This document shows positions 19,546 through 32,861 of a stretch of DNA of 64,000 bases, piece after piece; the stretch's first letter is position 1, and each line of letters begins with the position of its first letter. Below the pieces are notes generated by a model. That model made no database searches, was not told the origin of the DNA, and saw only the letters and a list, made by a program, of their open reading frames with translations. A program made the translations under genes and the position numbers. The stretch is taken from assembly GCF_018446385.1 (NCBI RefSeq), contig NC_055990.1:30465891-30529890 (forward strand). The letters are read 5' to 3'. Origin of the DNA: Zingiber officinale. Lineage: Eukaryota; Streptophyta; Magnoliopsida; Zingiberales; Zingiberaceae.

Positions 19546-22384
19546 TGTAAAATACCGGAAAATAGGCGAATATTAATAAGGGAATTTTTCGGAATTTTTG
19601 GAGATTTTTCGGGAATTTTTCGGAGCTCGTATGGACGAGTTAACAGGGACAAAAACGGGGTCCGGAAAAGCCTATTTAGGCTAGCCCATTTAAGTGAGGA
19701 AAAGTTGATTTTTCCTTTTCCTTTTTAAATTCTTTTTCTTTATCTCCCTCGCCGAAAACCCCTCTCCCTCGCGAGCCGACCCTTGCCCTAAACCTCACCC
19801 GCGCCATCTCCTGAGCCCTAACCGGCGCCGAGCGGTTCCCTCTCTTCTTCTTCTCGTTTCTTCTCACTTCCTCTTGCTGTGCCCTAGCCGTGCGCCGCCG
19901 ACGCCTCAATCTCACCGCCGCGCCTCCGACAGTCATTCGTCCCCGCCGCATACCGCGATCTCGACGCCACTGTGCGCCCCTCATCGCCGGCGTCTCCTCG
20001 CTGGCACTCAGGCACATCCGAGTAGAGGTCTTCCTCTACCCGACGCCGACATCTCTCCTTTTCCTCCCGAGCCGCACATGGACGCCTCTGCCTTAGCCAC
20101 CTCGCGCCGCCACCACAGCTGGTCACCGAGACTCCCTCTCTTCTCCTCTGGTCCGACGAGCCACCGCCGGACACCTTTGCTCTCGGCCCCATCGCAGTGA
20201 TCAGTAGCCACTGGACGTCGACGCGCAGAGATCACACCGTGCCCTAGCCCTCCATCTCGCCGGCACCCGAGTACCACTGCCGGTGTTCTCCCGTGCCTAA
20301 GCTCCATCTCCTCTTCAGAGTAAGGTTGTTCGGATGAGGTAACAACAAGTGATTCCAGCAGTGATTCGGCAGTGTAATTTAAGGTTTCCAGCAGCAAGCA
20401 ACCCTTGTTGGCAGTAACAAACCTTCAGTGGATCAGTGATTCCTGCTGTGAATTCAGGTAAGGTGTAGATGATATAATTTTTACTGAATTTGGGTTTAAT
20501 TTGATTAATGAAGGTGTTGGAATTGTGATTTAGGTTTATCGGTTTGGGAGATTGGCAATTTAACCTTGCTCCAACTGTTGATTTACAGTAGCAACGTTTC
20601 CAACCAGATTTGGACAAGTTGTAGAGATAATTTTGTATATGTACTAGATTTCATTCTAGTTGTGGACTTGTTAGGGTACCCTAATTCTATTTAATCGTGA
20701 TATGTGGCTTGAGTGGATTTGGGTTTTATCCTAGTTTAGCCTTAAGGATTTTATTTAGCTATACATTGGAGTTAGCTAAATAAATTATGTTTATATTGGT
20801 GACACAGGACCTTGATGCGAGACGGGTATCTCGACGTCGTGTTCGGACCGGATTGGACCTTTCTATTTTCGGAGGCGGGTACTTTTGACTTTTTGTCTTT
20901 GATATGCTTAGTAATGAAATTAACATGTTGCATTAATTGTGTTTTTTATCTGTTTCGGTTAATCACTACCCAAATCTTGGTTCATGCTTGATTGATTGAT
21001 TGGTTTGCATCTCATGTATATTTTACCTGTTTATACATGCTTATAGGGGGTAGTGATATACCATGCTTCACCATGTTCAGGACCTAGGTTTTTTTTATAC
21101 CTTCTGTGTACCTTTGGATTGTTTTGATTCGTTGACCTATGATGCACTTTTATATACATGTGGATTAGGTCAGGATATTTTGTGGTTAGTGCCATGCACA
21201 ATTTGCATGATTGTATGCTGTGCGATAGTCCGCTCCATTATTGTTGAGCACATCGCCAGTTACATGGATCTGCACACACCACCACTCATGGGTTAGTAGT
21301 CGATTCAGGCTGAGTGTGTTGCAGCAGGGACTCTGTTAGGCACCGTTGGTCCGCTCATGGGTAGTGGGACACAACGTGTTATCCGGCAGGGATTCCTCCC
21401 CGTCATCGTGTACCGGGAGATGAGAGTATTGCGCTCCCCCATTTATGATTTGGGGTAGGAGGATAGGTGTACTCCGACAGCATCCCATCCACTCGGTCAC
21501 TCATCAGGAGTAGTGACGACAGAGTGCACGGTTGTCACAGCCCTACCCACTCGGCCTCACTATTGTGTGTGAGATGATCGACTGGCGTCAGGGGTGACCA
21601 GGACGCATCATTGGCATCATATGCATGATGCATTTATTGCTTGTGTTTGTGCTTGCTGCATTTATATGCTGCATATTGTTTGGATACCTATGTTTGACAT
21701 GCATACAGGTTTCCTATACCACTCAGACTGTTTATCCTTATACTCAGGTCCTGGTTAGTACAGTTCCTCTCCTGTTTACTTCAGATGCATATTTTTATCT
21801 TTCTTATATCAGGAGACTGTACGCATGATTAGTGTTAGGTGTTATTTCTTTACTTTGCATATCAATTGTACCTGCTGAGTGTTGGACTCACCCCGCCTCC
21901 ATTGTTATTATTTTCAGGTTGATGCTGTCCGAAGGGAGTTCCAGTCGCTAGTCCCCACTGCACGTAGTGCTAGATCCCTTGCAGACCTCGAGGATTGATT
22001 GACTTTTGAGTTTTCTTCTCGTTTGTCTATGTTTAGACTTGATTTGTTTGATACTTGGACGTTGTATTTATTATTGTGATGTCGATGGATTTTATTTGGT
22101 CTTATTCTACTACATGCCTGCCGAGTCGGCATAAGAGGTGAGTTTCGTCGGATTTGAGTTTTACGAGTGTAGTTGAGTAGGGTGGTTTTCGAGTCAGAGT
22201 ATTATTGCTTTGTTTGATTATATATAACTGCATGGATGTTTGTGTGGTTGTGTTATATTTATTGTTATTATTCCAGCCGCATGTGGCTGAGGTATGGAGA
22301 TATGTAGAAAGTTTCAGATTGTCCGCCGTACAGGGGAGATGTTGCCGAAATTTCTTCGGACGGGGACTCCTCTGGGGCGTGACA
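19546..22384 (+). repeat. 5' LTR of the gypsy element
   Basis: The left third is CT- and GC-rich (19740-20320) and open in several frames on both strands. The remainder is mixed sequence. No protein family is recognisable in it. Confidence 0.93.
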
Positions 22385-22390
22385 ATTTAG

Positions 22391-22405
22391 TGGTATCAGA
22401 GCATA
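22391..22405 (+). promoter_or_regulatory. Primer binding site (initiator Met tRNA)
   Basis: TGGTATCAGAGCATA begins six bases after the 5' LTR. Confidence 0.88.
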
Positions 22406-24650
22406 GGTATACGATCTTTTGTTTTCGTATGTTGGATGTTTGGGATAACCTGATACCAATTTATTTACTTGGTATCAGAGCGCCAAGTTTGGCGATTTTT
22501 GTTGGATTTTTGTATTATGGATTTTCGAGATTTATCTGATACCAATTTATTGGTATCAGAGCAGGTTATGGATACCTGCTTTTGGTGTTCTGGATTTTTG
22601 GATGTCTATTTCGGTTTGTACGGATTTCCGTTATGGTTATGTTTCGGACTTCCGTTTCGGATTTATATGGATTTCCGGCGATTTTCTCGTTCGGAATTTT
22701 GAGGTCAGAAGTTGGGGACTGGACAACGATGGAACATCTCTAGACGGCAAATAGGTATGATGTTTATTTTATGATAGTTAGGACATCTATTAGCACTTTA
22801 TCTTTATTACCTGTCTGGTTGTTGTAGCCATATTACATGTGATGGGTTAGCCACTGATCTTGGTCGACCCTAATAGAGATCAAGGATTATAGTTTCTGGT
22901 GATTTTTCATATCATACCATCAGTAGTTTTAGCTTCTGTTACTACTATTAGAAGATGGAGGCACATATCAGCCTCTGCTATTGTTAGTTGGGTAATGGAT
23001 GATACCTATATATTCCTGTGGACTTAGCCAGTAGAGTTTTTTATACTCGTATCTTTTGGATAATAGGGTATCCGATACGATGAAAATTGGGCATTGGAGA
23101 GTTATCATGTTTGATCATTGTTGAGAAAGGTTCGAGGTTGAGGGATATTGTGAGATCAGATATTGTGATATGTTGATTTTTAATAATTTATGAGAGTAAA
23201 TGTTATGTGGTTGTTTGATGATCTATTAGTGGATAACTATTTTGATGATTTATATTTGGGTTGTCATTGATGGTGACATAGTGAGTGTCATTTATGATAT
23301 TCACAGGTTTGATGATTATGGTTGGTGATCAGATTATAAATTGGGTGCTGGAGAGTTTTACGGTTGAATGTGCCTATGAGATTTTAATAAACCTGGTTGG
23401 TTATGGATAGTTAACAGGATGATATAAAAAAAAAATGATATATGCTTCCTCTGATATTGGACTATGTGGATAAATAATGATTTGATGTTTGGAATATTAA
23501 TTTGCTCTCATGGGGAGTAGAGACTTATTCATCTGATATTATGTGGACTGATATTTTTGAGGATAAAAAAAAAATGAGAGTGTCTTGATGTTCTTGAATT
23601 CTGACTTTATCTTTTGGGTCGTACACCTTTATACATATGATTATTGTGGGTTTCTAGTAGATTATACCTGAGTGGTTAGACATACATGTCTGATTGTTTA
23701 TTGGAGGTATTTGTCAATTAAAAACTATGTTGTGGAATGTGCACATATGTTTGAGTGTTTTATTGGATGTATCTTATCGATCTAATCTGAGTTATGATAT
23801 GTGCGGATGTGTTGGGTGTAATATTTGAGGTATCTTGTTTATTATATGATTGTTTTGAGAGTATACTTGTGCCGATTATGATTTGTTGGAAGTATTACGT
23901 TGATTATACTCTTGGCATAAGGTGTATATATGCCATGTGAGGTTGTTTGAGGTGTATTGTCGATTATACCTATGTTGATATATGCACACGGGTTCGATAG
24001 GTATTGTTGGAGGTATCACACTGATTTATACCTGTGCTATGAGTGTGTTTGGTGTGTACAAATTGGAGGATTATATCGATTATACATATGTTGTGTGAGC
24101 AAGTGTGCCAGGTGTATTGTTGGTAGCATCATGATGATTCTACCTATGTTGAATGTAGAATGCTGAGTGTTTACATTATGTTATTGGTTGTATAACCCTG
24201 TCAACTAATTCTTCTATTAGTGGGTGATCAACCCACTAGGATGATGATAGAGTTGACTATGGATTTGATTTGTTTACTAGGTTGTTTATACCTTTGGCTG
24301 CCTACAGTGATATGTGGTTGAGTGATCTCGTGCAACCTCTAGTTGGATAGTTAGGTGCCTTGGACACTTATGGATCGTTTGTGGTGGAGCGGAGCTCCCA
24401 CATATACATATTTCAGATTGCTTGTAGCGGAGCATTGCTCCCATATTAATTGCAGATACATGTTATGGATTATTGTAGTGGAGTGTTATTCCGACATATT
24501 GAGGATTTCTTGTGGTAGAGCGTTGCTCCCACATATGTGGTGTTTCTGATGGAGCGTTGCTCTCACACGGGTGGATCTATTCTTGGTGATTTGTATTGTT
24601 GGTGATTATATTTCAGACTTATTGTCAGGGATCTTATGGTTAGAAATGTC
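22406..24650 (+). other. gag/protease position of the gypsy element, no coding seen
   Basis: This is where gag and protease should be, but no zinc knuckle, no protease DSG box and no long frame are present. Instead there are decayed tandem repeats: units of roughly 75 bp built on ggaggtat...gattatacctatgttg (about 23690-24170) and units of about 60 bp built on ggtggagcgttgctcccaca (about 24365-24565). Three further TGGTATCAGAGC-like copies lie just after the primer site (22470-22565). Confidence 0.7.
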
Positions 24651-24679
24651 TGTGATACAGACATTATGGGTCATGATTT

Positions 24680-27080
24680 TACCACTAGGGTTTGGGAAGC
24701 CTTAGATGTTTTCAGAGACTTGATGATTTTGGTATTCCCAGGATGTTTGGATCGGTTTCCATTGTCTTTGTTGATGATGTTATGATCTATTTCGGAGTTA
24801 CGGTGAGTCACGCACATCAGCTTTGCATAGTTCCAGAGATGTTTCGGTGGAAACGTCTAGATGTGAAGATCAGTAGTGCGTATTTTGGTTGTCTTCTGTG
24901 AGATGTTTGAGACACACGGTTACCAGTAGGAGTATACCGTGGTTCCACAGGAGGACGAGGTTGTTACCGTTGGGAGTAGACGGAGTCTATAGAAGAGACT
25001 CGCAACTTCCTTTGTTTGGCTCGATATTTCCGGAGATACGTTGAGGGTTTCTCACGGATTGCTATGTTACTTACACGCCTGACCAGGAAAGGCGTGAAGT
25101 TCACTTGGACTGAGAATTATGAGATCAGCTTCCAGGAGCTGAAGCGGAGATTAGTGTCGATTCCGATTTTGGTTTTACCTTCTGGAGAGGACGGATATGT
25201 CCTCTACACCGACGCATCTATTCAGGGTTTTGAGCGCTGTTTTGATGCAGCACGATATGGTAGTCTCCTATGATTCTCGTCGATTGAAGGAGCATGAGAA
25301 GAACTACCCTGTACATGATCTGGAGCAAGTCGCCATTATTTTAGCCATGAAGATTTGGCGTCATTATTTATATGGCGTTACATTTGAGATTCTCATTGAC
25401 CATAAGAGTCTCAAGTATCTGTTCACTCGGAAGGAACTCAATCTCTGAGAGAGGAGATGGATGGAGTTCTCGAAGGATTACGATTGTTTCATTATCTACC
25501 ACTTTGGGAAAGCTAATATGGTTGCCGATGCACTCAGTAGGAAGTCAAGAGGGATTTTAGCTTGCCACCGCGTTGTGGTAACAGACTTGATTTAGGAATT
25601 CTCCGAAATGAGTCTTGAGGAGCAGTGATGGACAGAGCAGGGTATTCTGGTTACCATGGTTGCTCAGTCCTCGATCAGGACGAGGATGCGAGAGCCCTAG
25701 GCTGCTGATCAGTATTTGCAGTTTATTTGCAGTCAGATAGCTTCCGGGTAGCAGACCGAGTTCACACGAGACGAGGAGGGTGTTATACACTTTCGGGGCA
25801 GATTATGCGTACTTCAGTCTCATTCGGTCTTATAGGAGTTACTTCCGGAGGCTCATCGCTCATGATTTGCTGTCAACCCAGGCGGTACCCGTGTGTACCA
25901 AGATTTGAGGTGTTTCTATTGGTGGAACGATATGAAGGAAGACATCGCGGATTTTGTAGCTAGATGTCTTGTCTGTCAGCAAATGAAGGCCGAGCACAAG
26001 AGACCTGCCGGCTTACTTCAGCAGATTCCTAATCCTGAGTGGAAATGAGAACACATTACTATGGACTTTGTGGTAGGTTTGCCGAGGACACGACGAGGCC
26101 ATGACGTGATTTGGGTAATCGTTGATCAATTAACCAAATCCGCGTACTCGTTAGTGATCCGGAAGACTGATTTCCTGGATCGATTGGTAGATCTGTTTTG
26201 CCGGGAGATTATCAGATCACGTGGTATTCTGTTGACTATTATTTCGGATAGAGACCCCGGTTCATGTCTCGTTTTTGACAGAGTCTGCAGTAGGCCTTGG
26301 GCACGCAGCTCTGTTTAGTATAGTTTTCCATCCTCAGACAGATGGATAGTCAAAGCGGACCATTCAGACTCTAGAGGACATGCTGAGGTCATGTGTATTG
26401 GATTTTGGAAGCAGTTGGGAGAACCATTTGCCATTGGTAGAGTTCGCCTACAACAACGGTTTGCATTCGACTATCCAAATGCCACCGTTGAAGTGTTGTA
26501 TGGTAGGCCTTGTCGGACACCCACCCTCTGGATGAGGTTGGGAAGGCCAGTTGTTGGGACCTCATAGAGTCTAGCATGAGGCAGAGTTGGTCCGTACTAT
26601 TAGACAAAGGATGGCAGAGGTATAAGACTGCCAGAAGAGTTATGTTGACCGGAGTCGGAGACTCTTAGAGTTCTCTATTTGCGACCATGAATTTCTGCGA
26701 GTTTCACCCGCGAAAGGGGTGAAGAGATTTGGCTTCAGAGGTAAGCTAGTTCCACGATACATTGGACCTTTCTAGATCTCGGAAAGGATTGGAGCGGTAG
26801 CTTACCGGTTGGCACTACCACCGTCCTTGGCAGGAGTGCACGATGTATTCCACATATCTATGCTGAGGAGATACGTACCCGAATCGACACATGTGCTGAC
26901 AGATATCTCAGTTTCAGTACAGCCTAACTTCACTTATGGGGAGATTCCGATACGGATTTTAGACCGGAAGGAGAGTCAGTTGTGGAACAAGACTATCCGG
27001 CTTGTTAAGGTTAGATGGTAGTATCATTCGGACGAGAAGGCTACTTGGGAGCTCGAGGATATTATCCGAGCTTGATATCC
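24680..27080 (+). pseudogene. Ty3/gypsy pol remnant (RT, RNase H, integrase, chromodomain)
   Basis: Order as in Ty3/gypsy. RT catalytic box VFVDD at 24764-24778; RNase H with RYFRRYVEGFSRIA (from 25022), VLYTDAS (about 25199-25219), IDHKSLKYL and [13 protein letters not shown] (about 25510-25548); integrase with the CLVCQQMKAEHKRP zinc-binding end (about 25968), MDFVVGLPRT (26061) and a shifted HPQTDG region (about 26330). Then VFHISMLRRYVP (about 26848) and a chromodomain remnant with YHSDEKATWELEDI (27020-27063). Stops and frameshifts separate all parts, so no enzyme can be made. Confidence 0.88.
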
Positions 27081-27194
27081 CCATCTTTTCACTTAAGGTA
27101 TGTGATTTAATTTACCGTTCAGCATTTATATACTTTATATATGTTGTTAGTACTTGCTGATGGTAGATAACGAAATTTGGGGACCAAATTTTTA

Positions 27195-27208
27195 TTAGTG
27201 GGGGAGAA
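27195..27208 (+). promoter_or_regulatory. Polypurine tract of the gypsy element
   Basis: A purine run (tagtgggggagaa) directly abuts the TG of the 3' LTR at 27209. Confidence 0.85.
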
Positions 27209-30047
27209 TGTAAAATACCGGAAAATAGGCGAATATTAATAAGGGAATTTTCCGGAATTTTTGGAGATTTTTCGGAAATTTTTCGGAGCTCGTATGGACG
27301 AGTTAACATGGACAAAAACGGGGTCCGGAAAAGCCTGTTTAGGCTACCCCATTTAAGTGAGGAAAAGTTGATTTTTCCTTTTCCTTTTTAAATTCTTTTT
27401 CTTTATCTCCCTCGCCGAAAACCCCTCTCCCTCGCGAGCCGACCCTTGCCCTAAACCTCACCCGCGCCTTCTCTTGAGCCCTAACCGGCGCCGAGCGGTT
27501 CCCTCTCTTCTTCTTCTCGTTTCTTCTCACTTCCTCTTGCTGTGCCCTAGCCGTGCGCCACCGACGCCTCAATCTCACCGCCGCACCTCCGACAGTCATT
27601 CGTCCCCGCCGCACACCGCGATCTCGACGCCACTGTGCGCCCCTCATCGCCGGCGTCTCCTCGCTGGCACTCAGGCACAGCCGAGCAGAGGTCTTCCTCT
27701 ACCCGACGCCGACATCTCTCCTTTTCCTCCCGAGCCGCACACCGACGCCTCTGCCTTAGCCACCTCGCGCCGCCACCACAGCTGGTCACCGAGACTCCCT
27801 CTCTTCTCCTCTGGTCCGACGAGCCACCGCCGGACACCTTTGCTCTCGGCCCCATCGCAGTGATCAGTAGCCACTGGACGTCGACGCGCAGAGATCACAC
27901 CGTGCCCTAGCCCTCCATCTCGCCGGCACCCGAGTACCACTGCCGGTGTTCTCCCGTGCCTAAGCTCCATCTCCTCTTCAGAGTAAGGTTGTTCGGATGA
28001 GGTAACAACAAGTTATTCCAGCAGTGATTCGGTAGTGTAATTTAAGGTTTCCAGCAGCAAGCAACCCTTGTTGGCAGTAACAAACCTTCAGTGGATCAGT
28101 GATTCCTGCTGTGAATTCAGGTAAGGTGTAGATGATATAATTTTTACTGAATTTGGGTTTAATTTGATTAATGAAGGTGTTGGAATTGTGATTTAGGTTT
28201 ATCGGTTTGGGAGATTGGCAATTTAACCTTGCTCCGACTGTTGATTTACAGTAGCAACGTTTCCGACCAGATTTGGACAAGTTGTAGAGGTAATTTTGTA
28301 TATGTACTAGATTTCATTCTAGTTGTGGACTTGTTAGGGTACCCTAATTCTATTTAATCGTGATATGTGGCTTGAGTGGATTTGGGTTTTATCCTAGTTT
28401 AGCCTTAAGGATTTTATTTAGCTATACATTGGAGTTAGCTAAATAAATTATGTTTATATTGGTGACACAGGACCTTGACGCGAGATGGGTATCTCGACGT
28501 AGTGTTCGGACCGGATTGGACCTTTCTATTTTCGGAGGCGGGTACTTTTGACTTTTTGTCTTTGATATGCTTAGTAATGAAATTAACATGTTGCATTAAT
28601 TGTGTTTTTTATCTGTTTCGGTTAATCACTACCCAAATCTTGGTTCATGCTTGATTGATTGATTGGTTTGCATCTCATGTATATTTTACCTGTTTATACA
28701 TGCTTATAGGGGGTAGTGATATACCATGCTTCACCATGTTCAGGACCTAGGTTTTTTTTATACCTTCTGTGTACCTTTGGATTGTTTTGATTCGTTGACC
28801 TATGATGCACTTTTATATACATGTGGATTAGGTCAGGATATTTTGTGGTTAGTGCCATGTACCATTTGCATGATTGCATGCTGTGCGATAGTCCGCTCCA
28901 TTATTGTTGAGCACATCGCCAGTTACATGGATCTGCACACACAACCACTCATGGGTTAGTGGTCGATTCAGGCTGAGTGTGTTGCAGCAGGGACTCTCTT
29001 AGGCACCGTTGGTCCGCTCATGGGTAGTGGGACACAACGTGTTATCCGGCAGGGATTCCTCCCCGTCATCGTGTACCGGGAGATGAGAGCATTGCGCTCC
29101 CCCATTTATGATTTGGGGTAGGAGGATAGGTGTACTCCGACAGCATCCCGTCCACTCGGTCACTCATCAGGAGTAGTGACGACAGAGTGCACGGTTGTCA
29201 CAGCCCTACCCACTCGGCCTCACTATTGTGTGTGAGATGATCGACTGGCGTCAGGGGTGACCAGGACGTATCATTGGCATCATATGCATGATGCATTTAT
29301 TGCTTGTGTTTGTGCTTGCTGCATTTATATGCTGCATATTGTTTGGATACCTATGTTTGACATGCATACATGTTTCCTATACCACTCAGACTGTTTGTCC
29401 TTATACTCAGGTCCTGGTTAGTACAGTTCCTCTCCTGTTTACTTCAGATGCATATTTTTATCTTTCTTATATCAGGAGACTGTACGCATGATTAGTGTTA
29501 GGTGTTATTTCTTTACTTTACATATCAATTGTACCTGCTGAGTGTTGGACTCACCCCGCCTCTATTGTTGTTATTTTCAGGTTGATGCTGTCCGGAGGGA
29601 GTTCCAGTCGCTAGTCCCCACTGCACGTAGTGCTAGATCCCTTGCAGACCTTGAGGATTGATTGACTTTTGAGTTTTCTTCTCGTTTGTCTATGTTTAGA
29701 CTTGATTTGTTTGATACTTGGACGTTGTATTTATTATTGTGATGTCGATGGATTTTATTTGGTCTTATTCTACTACATGCCTGCCGGGTCGGCATAAGAG
29801 GTGAGTTTCGTCGGATTTGAGTTTTACGAGTGTAGTTGAGTAGGGTGGTTTTCGAGTCAGAGTATTACTGCTTTGTTTGATTATATATAACTGCGTGGAT
29901 GTTTGTGTGGTTGTGTTATATTTATTGTTATTATTCCAGCCGCATGTGGCTGAGGTATGGAGATATGTAGAAAGTTTCAGATTGTCCGCCGTATAGGGGA
30001 GATGCTGCCGAAATTTCTTCGGACGGGGACTCCTCTGGGGCGTGACA
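27209..30047 (+). repeat. 3' LTR of the gypsy element
   Basis: Same length as the 5' LTR, differing mostly by scattered transitions. Confidence 0.93.
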
Positions 30048-30052
30048 TCTGT

Positions 30053-31121
30053 TCTATTGACTCCTTTGTTTGCTCTCCTCGGTTGCCCAAAAATTGGAGA
30101 TCCTAGTCTAATTTTTCTTAGTGATACAAGGTAGCTTTTTCCCGTAGTCTTAGCATGATTCAATACATACTGTATGTGATCGCAACATTTTTTTTCGAAA
30201 AACCTCCTTATTTCCAATTCATCACTAGAGTCCTAAGTAAATGACTGATGCAATAGAAAAAAAATAATCGATTATCTATTTACTTGTATTTGATATATAA
30301 AATAAATAATTTATACCCTAAACTCACTCCATCGGAACTCTTTTATTGGTGCTAGAGTACTTGTATAAGTCATTGACTCCTCTCACCAATTGTTATTTAC
30401 GATTTTATTAATCTTGTGAATAACACATACAAAATTCTCAAACATATCATAAAATTGCAAATAAAAATGTTAAATAATTACAATAGTTGATAAAATAAAA
30501 TATTTTTTTATACTTACGAATCTCTGCAAGGGACTATAGGCTCTCGAATGTCCTGCACCTCAGCAAACGAGTGTCTAGAAGAAACTTGCATGGGTATTGA
30601 CAACTGGAGCAACGAAGGTACTAGCGAAGATGAATGGGAAGGTTCTGCCTGATGGGGGGGGGGGGGGGGGGGGGTATAGTGTTAGGTGTTCAATCAGATT
30701 TACCATAAGAACTCCGTCTACGATTACCCTATTGAAAGATGTTCTGAAAATTCAATAATAGCATAATATAAATACAAATTTGATGCATAATGAAGAACAT
30801 GAAAAATTAACCATTTTTTGCTAAGAGATGAGATAGTGCGTAAAACCTGTGATGACAAAATGTCACCTCAAATGACCTATAGAAAAAAATACAAAGTATC
30901 AACAAATAAAATATATAAATTTAAGAATAAGACAGTATACAATAACTAATTGAGCTACAAATTTTTTAAATTTGTAAATTAAAACTAAATTTAATCATAA
31001 AAAGGCAATACCATATATGAAAATAAAATATCATAATTTTTGTTATATTAAGATAACAAAATTTATCCATAATTAAAAATCAAAGTCCTCATTGTTATGG
31101 TCATTCTCATCCTCAGCCTCG
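30053..31121 (-). pseudogene. CACTA transposase remnant, Transposase_24-like end
   Basis: Minus-strand sequence from about 30215 down to 30070 gives EIRRFFEKKCCDHIQYVLNH and, after it, a W/L-x-SP-x-F...NKGVNR pattern like the Transposase_24 (Ptta/En/Spm) domain. A further exon-like minus stretch lies at about 30535-30650, ending in a donor-like GTAAGT, and an acidic stretch lies at 31080-31121. The gypsy element cut this part at 30052 and the non-autonomous CACTA element cut it at 31121. A pure G run (30654-30674) lies within it. Confidence 0.55.
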
Positions 31122-31235
31122 CACTACAACAAATATGACTTTTTGTAGCGCATAATTATGCTATCTATAGTGTGCATCATACACTGCACAACTGTAAGCT
31201 GTTAAAAATTATCAGACATTGACACCGTGCACCGC

Positions 31236-31456
31236 ATGCTGTAGTCAAGAGCATTCGTAGCACACACAATGTGTTGTGGCTAAGAACATTCGCGGTGCGC
31301 ATCACACACTGCGGTTAAGGGCATTTGCAGCGCACGGTGTGCCCTACAGTTAAGAGCATTTGCAGCGCACGGTGCAAGTTGCACTTAAGAGCATTTGCAG
31401 CGCACGATGTGCATTGCGGTTAAGAGCATTTGTAGCACATCCTACGTGTTGCAGTT
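31236..31456. repeat. CACTA subterminal tandem repeats
   Basis: About five copies of a 40-46 bp unit containing TTAAGAGCATTTGCAGCGCA and a variable GTG/CAC-rich second half. In En/Spm-type elements such subterminal repeats bind the TNPA protein. Confidence 0.8.
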
Positions 31457-31789
31457 AAAATGTAATATTAACCGTATATAAGTATCTACATCATATGATT
31501 ATTATTAATATTTATTTAAAATATATAATCCAAATTTACAATTTAGACATCATCACAATTCATTCATCACATAAAATAGAAATAAAAATTTGTCGAAAAG
31601 GAATTAAAATATGAATACAAAATCACATTTGAGTCATAATTTTTAGACATCATAATTTTTATTCATATAATAAACATTTGAGTCAATTTTACAAATGAAA
31701 CACTAGTGATAAGTCTTTCCCATTCAAAGTTAATACAACATTAGAAATAACTGAAAAGGAACCTACTCTCGCAGTTAACTAAAAAAGTT

Positions 31790-31935
31790 TGCCACATGAT
31801 TTTCTACCCTCTACTTAAATTTATCACATGCTAAGGAAAATCTGCACTGTCTCTCTTTATCTTGATAGTTTTTGATATTATGTCCTATGAATACATGAAT
31901 AGCGCACTTCTTCAATGTTTGGATTGCACCAAGAG
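31790..31935 (-). pseudogene. Unidentified exon-like segment in the CACTA element
   Basis: After an acceptor-like TTGTTGTAG the minus strand is open for about 41 codons (VPLGAIQTLKKCAIHVFIGH and onward) and then meets a stop. I do not recognise it. It does not look like the continuation of subunit a, so it may be a second captured fragment. Confidence 0.3.
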
Positions 31936-32837
31936 GAACCTACAACAAGCAAAATGACAACTACTAATAGAAACAATTGTAGACTTATATGATCCAAAAG
32001 TAACAAAAGCATTTAGTGGAGCCAAAGTACACTACAAAAAGTTGAACACTTAGAGAAATGAAGTAATGCATAAAAAAGATAATAGTTTCGCCTTGAAAAA
32101 AAAATAAAGAAAGCTAAATGAACAAGAAGACTAATTAAAAGGAATCGAGGAAGTTTTACATACAAATGAATCTATAAAAAAAATGGCCTTTCTATACAAT
32201 TCAAGATTGATTCAGAAAATCACTGCTAACTAATCGCACATAATCTCTGTGAGTAGAAATGCACCTTTTCTCCTAAAATTGGGTCAATCAGAGGTTGATC
32301 AATAGTAGCTTGACTAAGATACATGTTGCCCCTAGTAGCCCGAAACAAAATTCTTTCAAAAGAGATTGCCTTCTCCTTGGGCACAAGTCCACTAACAAAT
32401 CCAAGTTTTAATTGCTATGATGGCTCTGTCAACATTTCTTGAACAATGATACCAAGAATGTTATTGAAAATTCAGATAAAACAACAAATAGAAGGAACAT
32501 GATGGTTGCAATACTTGTTCCAATAGCAAAGGACTATCAAGAGAACCATCAGTGTTTTGGTGTGACTCATTTTCTCTCTGCTGAGCAGTAGCACTACTCT
32601 GCTTCGAGTGAAAAAATTCTCCAACCTGAAAACAAGGAAGAAAGTTCATAATGCATGATTGATAAAGTTATCAAAAACATAAGCACAAATATGGGATGGT
32701 TTTGTGGTTGCAGTCCCCATAATTTATTACACTTGAGATTATAGCCTCTACCACATTTTAAGTGGTGGGCTTCATGACTGAGAAACTTAAAAAATCATTA
32801 GAAAGAAACACTATCAAATGCAGAATCAAAAGTTATA

Positions 32838-32851
32838 TGTGTGTGTGTGTG
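32838..32851. repeat. (GT)n microsatellite
   Basis: Short GT run within the captured-gene region, just left of a fold-back sequence. Confidence 0.85.
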
Positions 32852-32861
32852 AAAATGTTAG

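Larger units (their letters stand above)
19546..30047 (+). mobile_element. Ty3/gypsy chromovirus with ruined interior
   Basis: A 10,502-bp element. LTRs of exactly 2839 bp (19546-22384 and 27209-30047) begin TGTAAAATACC and end GGGGCGTGACA. The duplication tctgt is perfect at 19541-19545 and 30048-30052. Primer site and polypurine tract are present. By eye the two LTRs differ at roughly 40-45 sites (about 1.5 percent), so insertion is recent. The interior has RT, RNase H, integrase and chromodomain remnants in three frames with many stops, and no visible gag or protease. The very long LTRs and the chromodomain suggest the Tekay/Del clade. Confidence 0.92.

Noticed and set aside
19676..20397. 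Several overlapping open frames on both strands, rich in Arg, Pro and Ser
   Set aside because: They lie in the GC- and CT-rich part of the gypsy LTR, recur in the partner LTR at 27339-27970, are open on both strands and show no known domain; composition explains them.
30654..30674. Run of 21 G as a possible functional element
   Set aside because: A mononucleotide run of this kind (also 14 C at 19483-19496) is prone to slippage and assembly error; no flanking signal suggests function.
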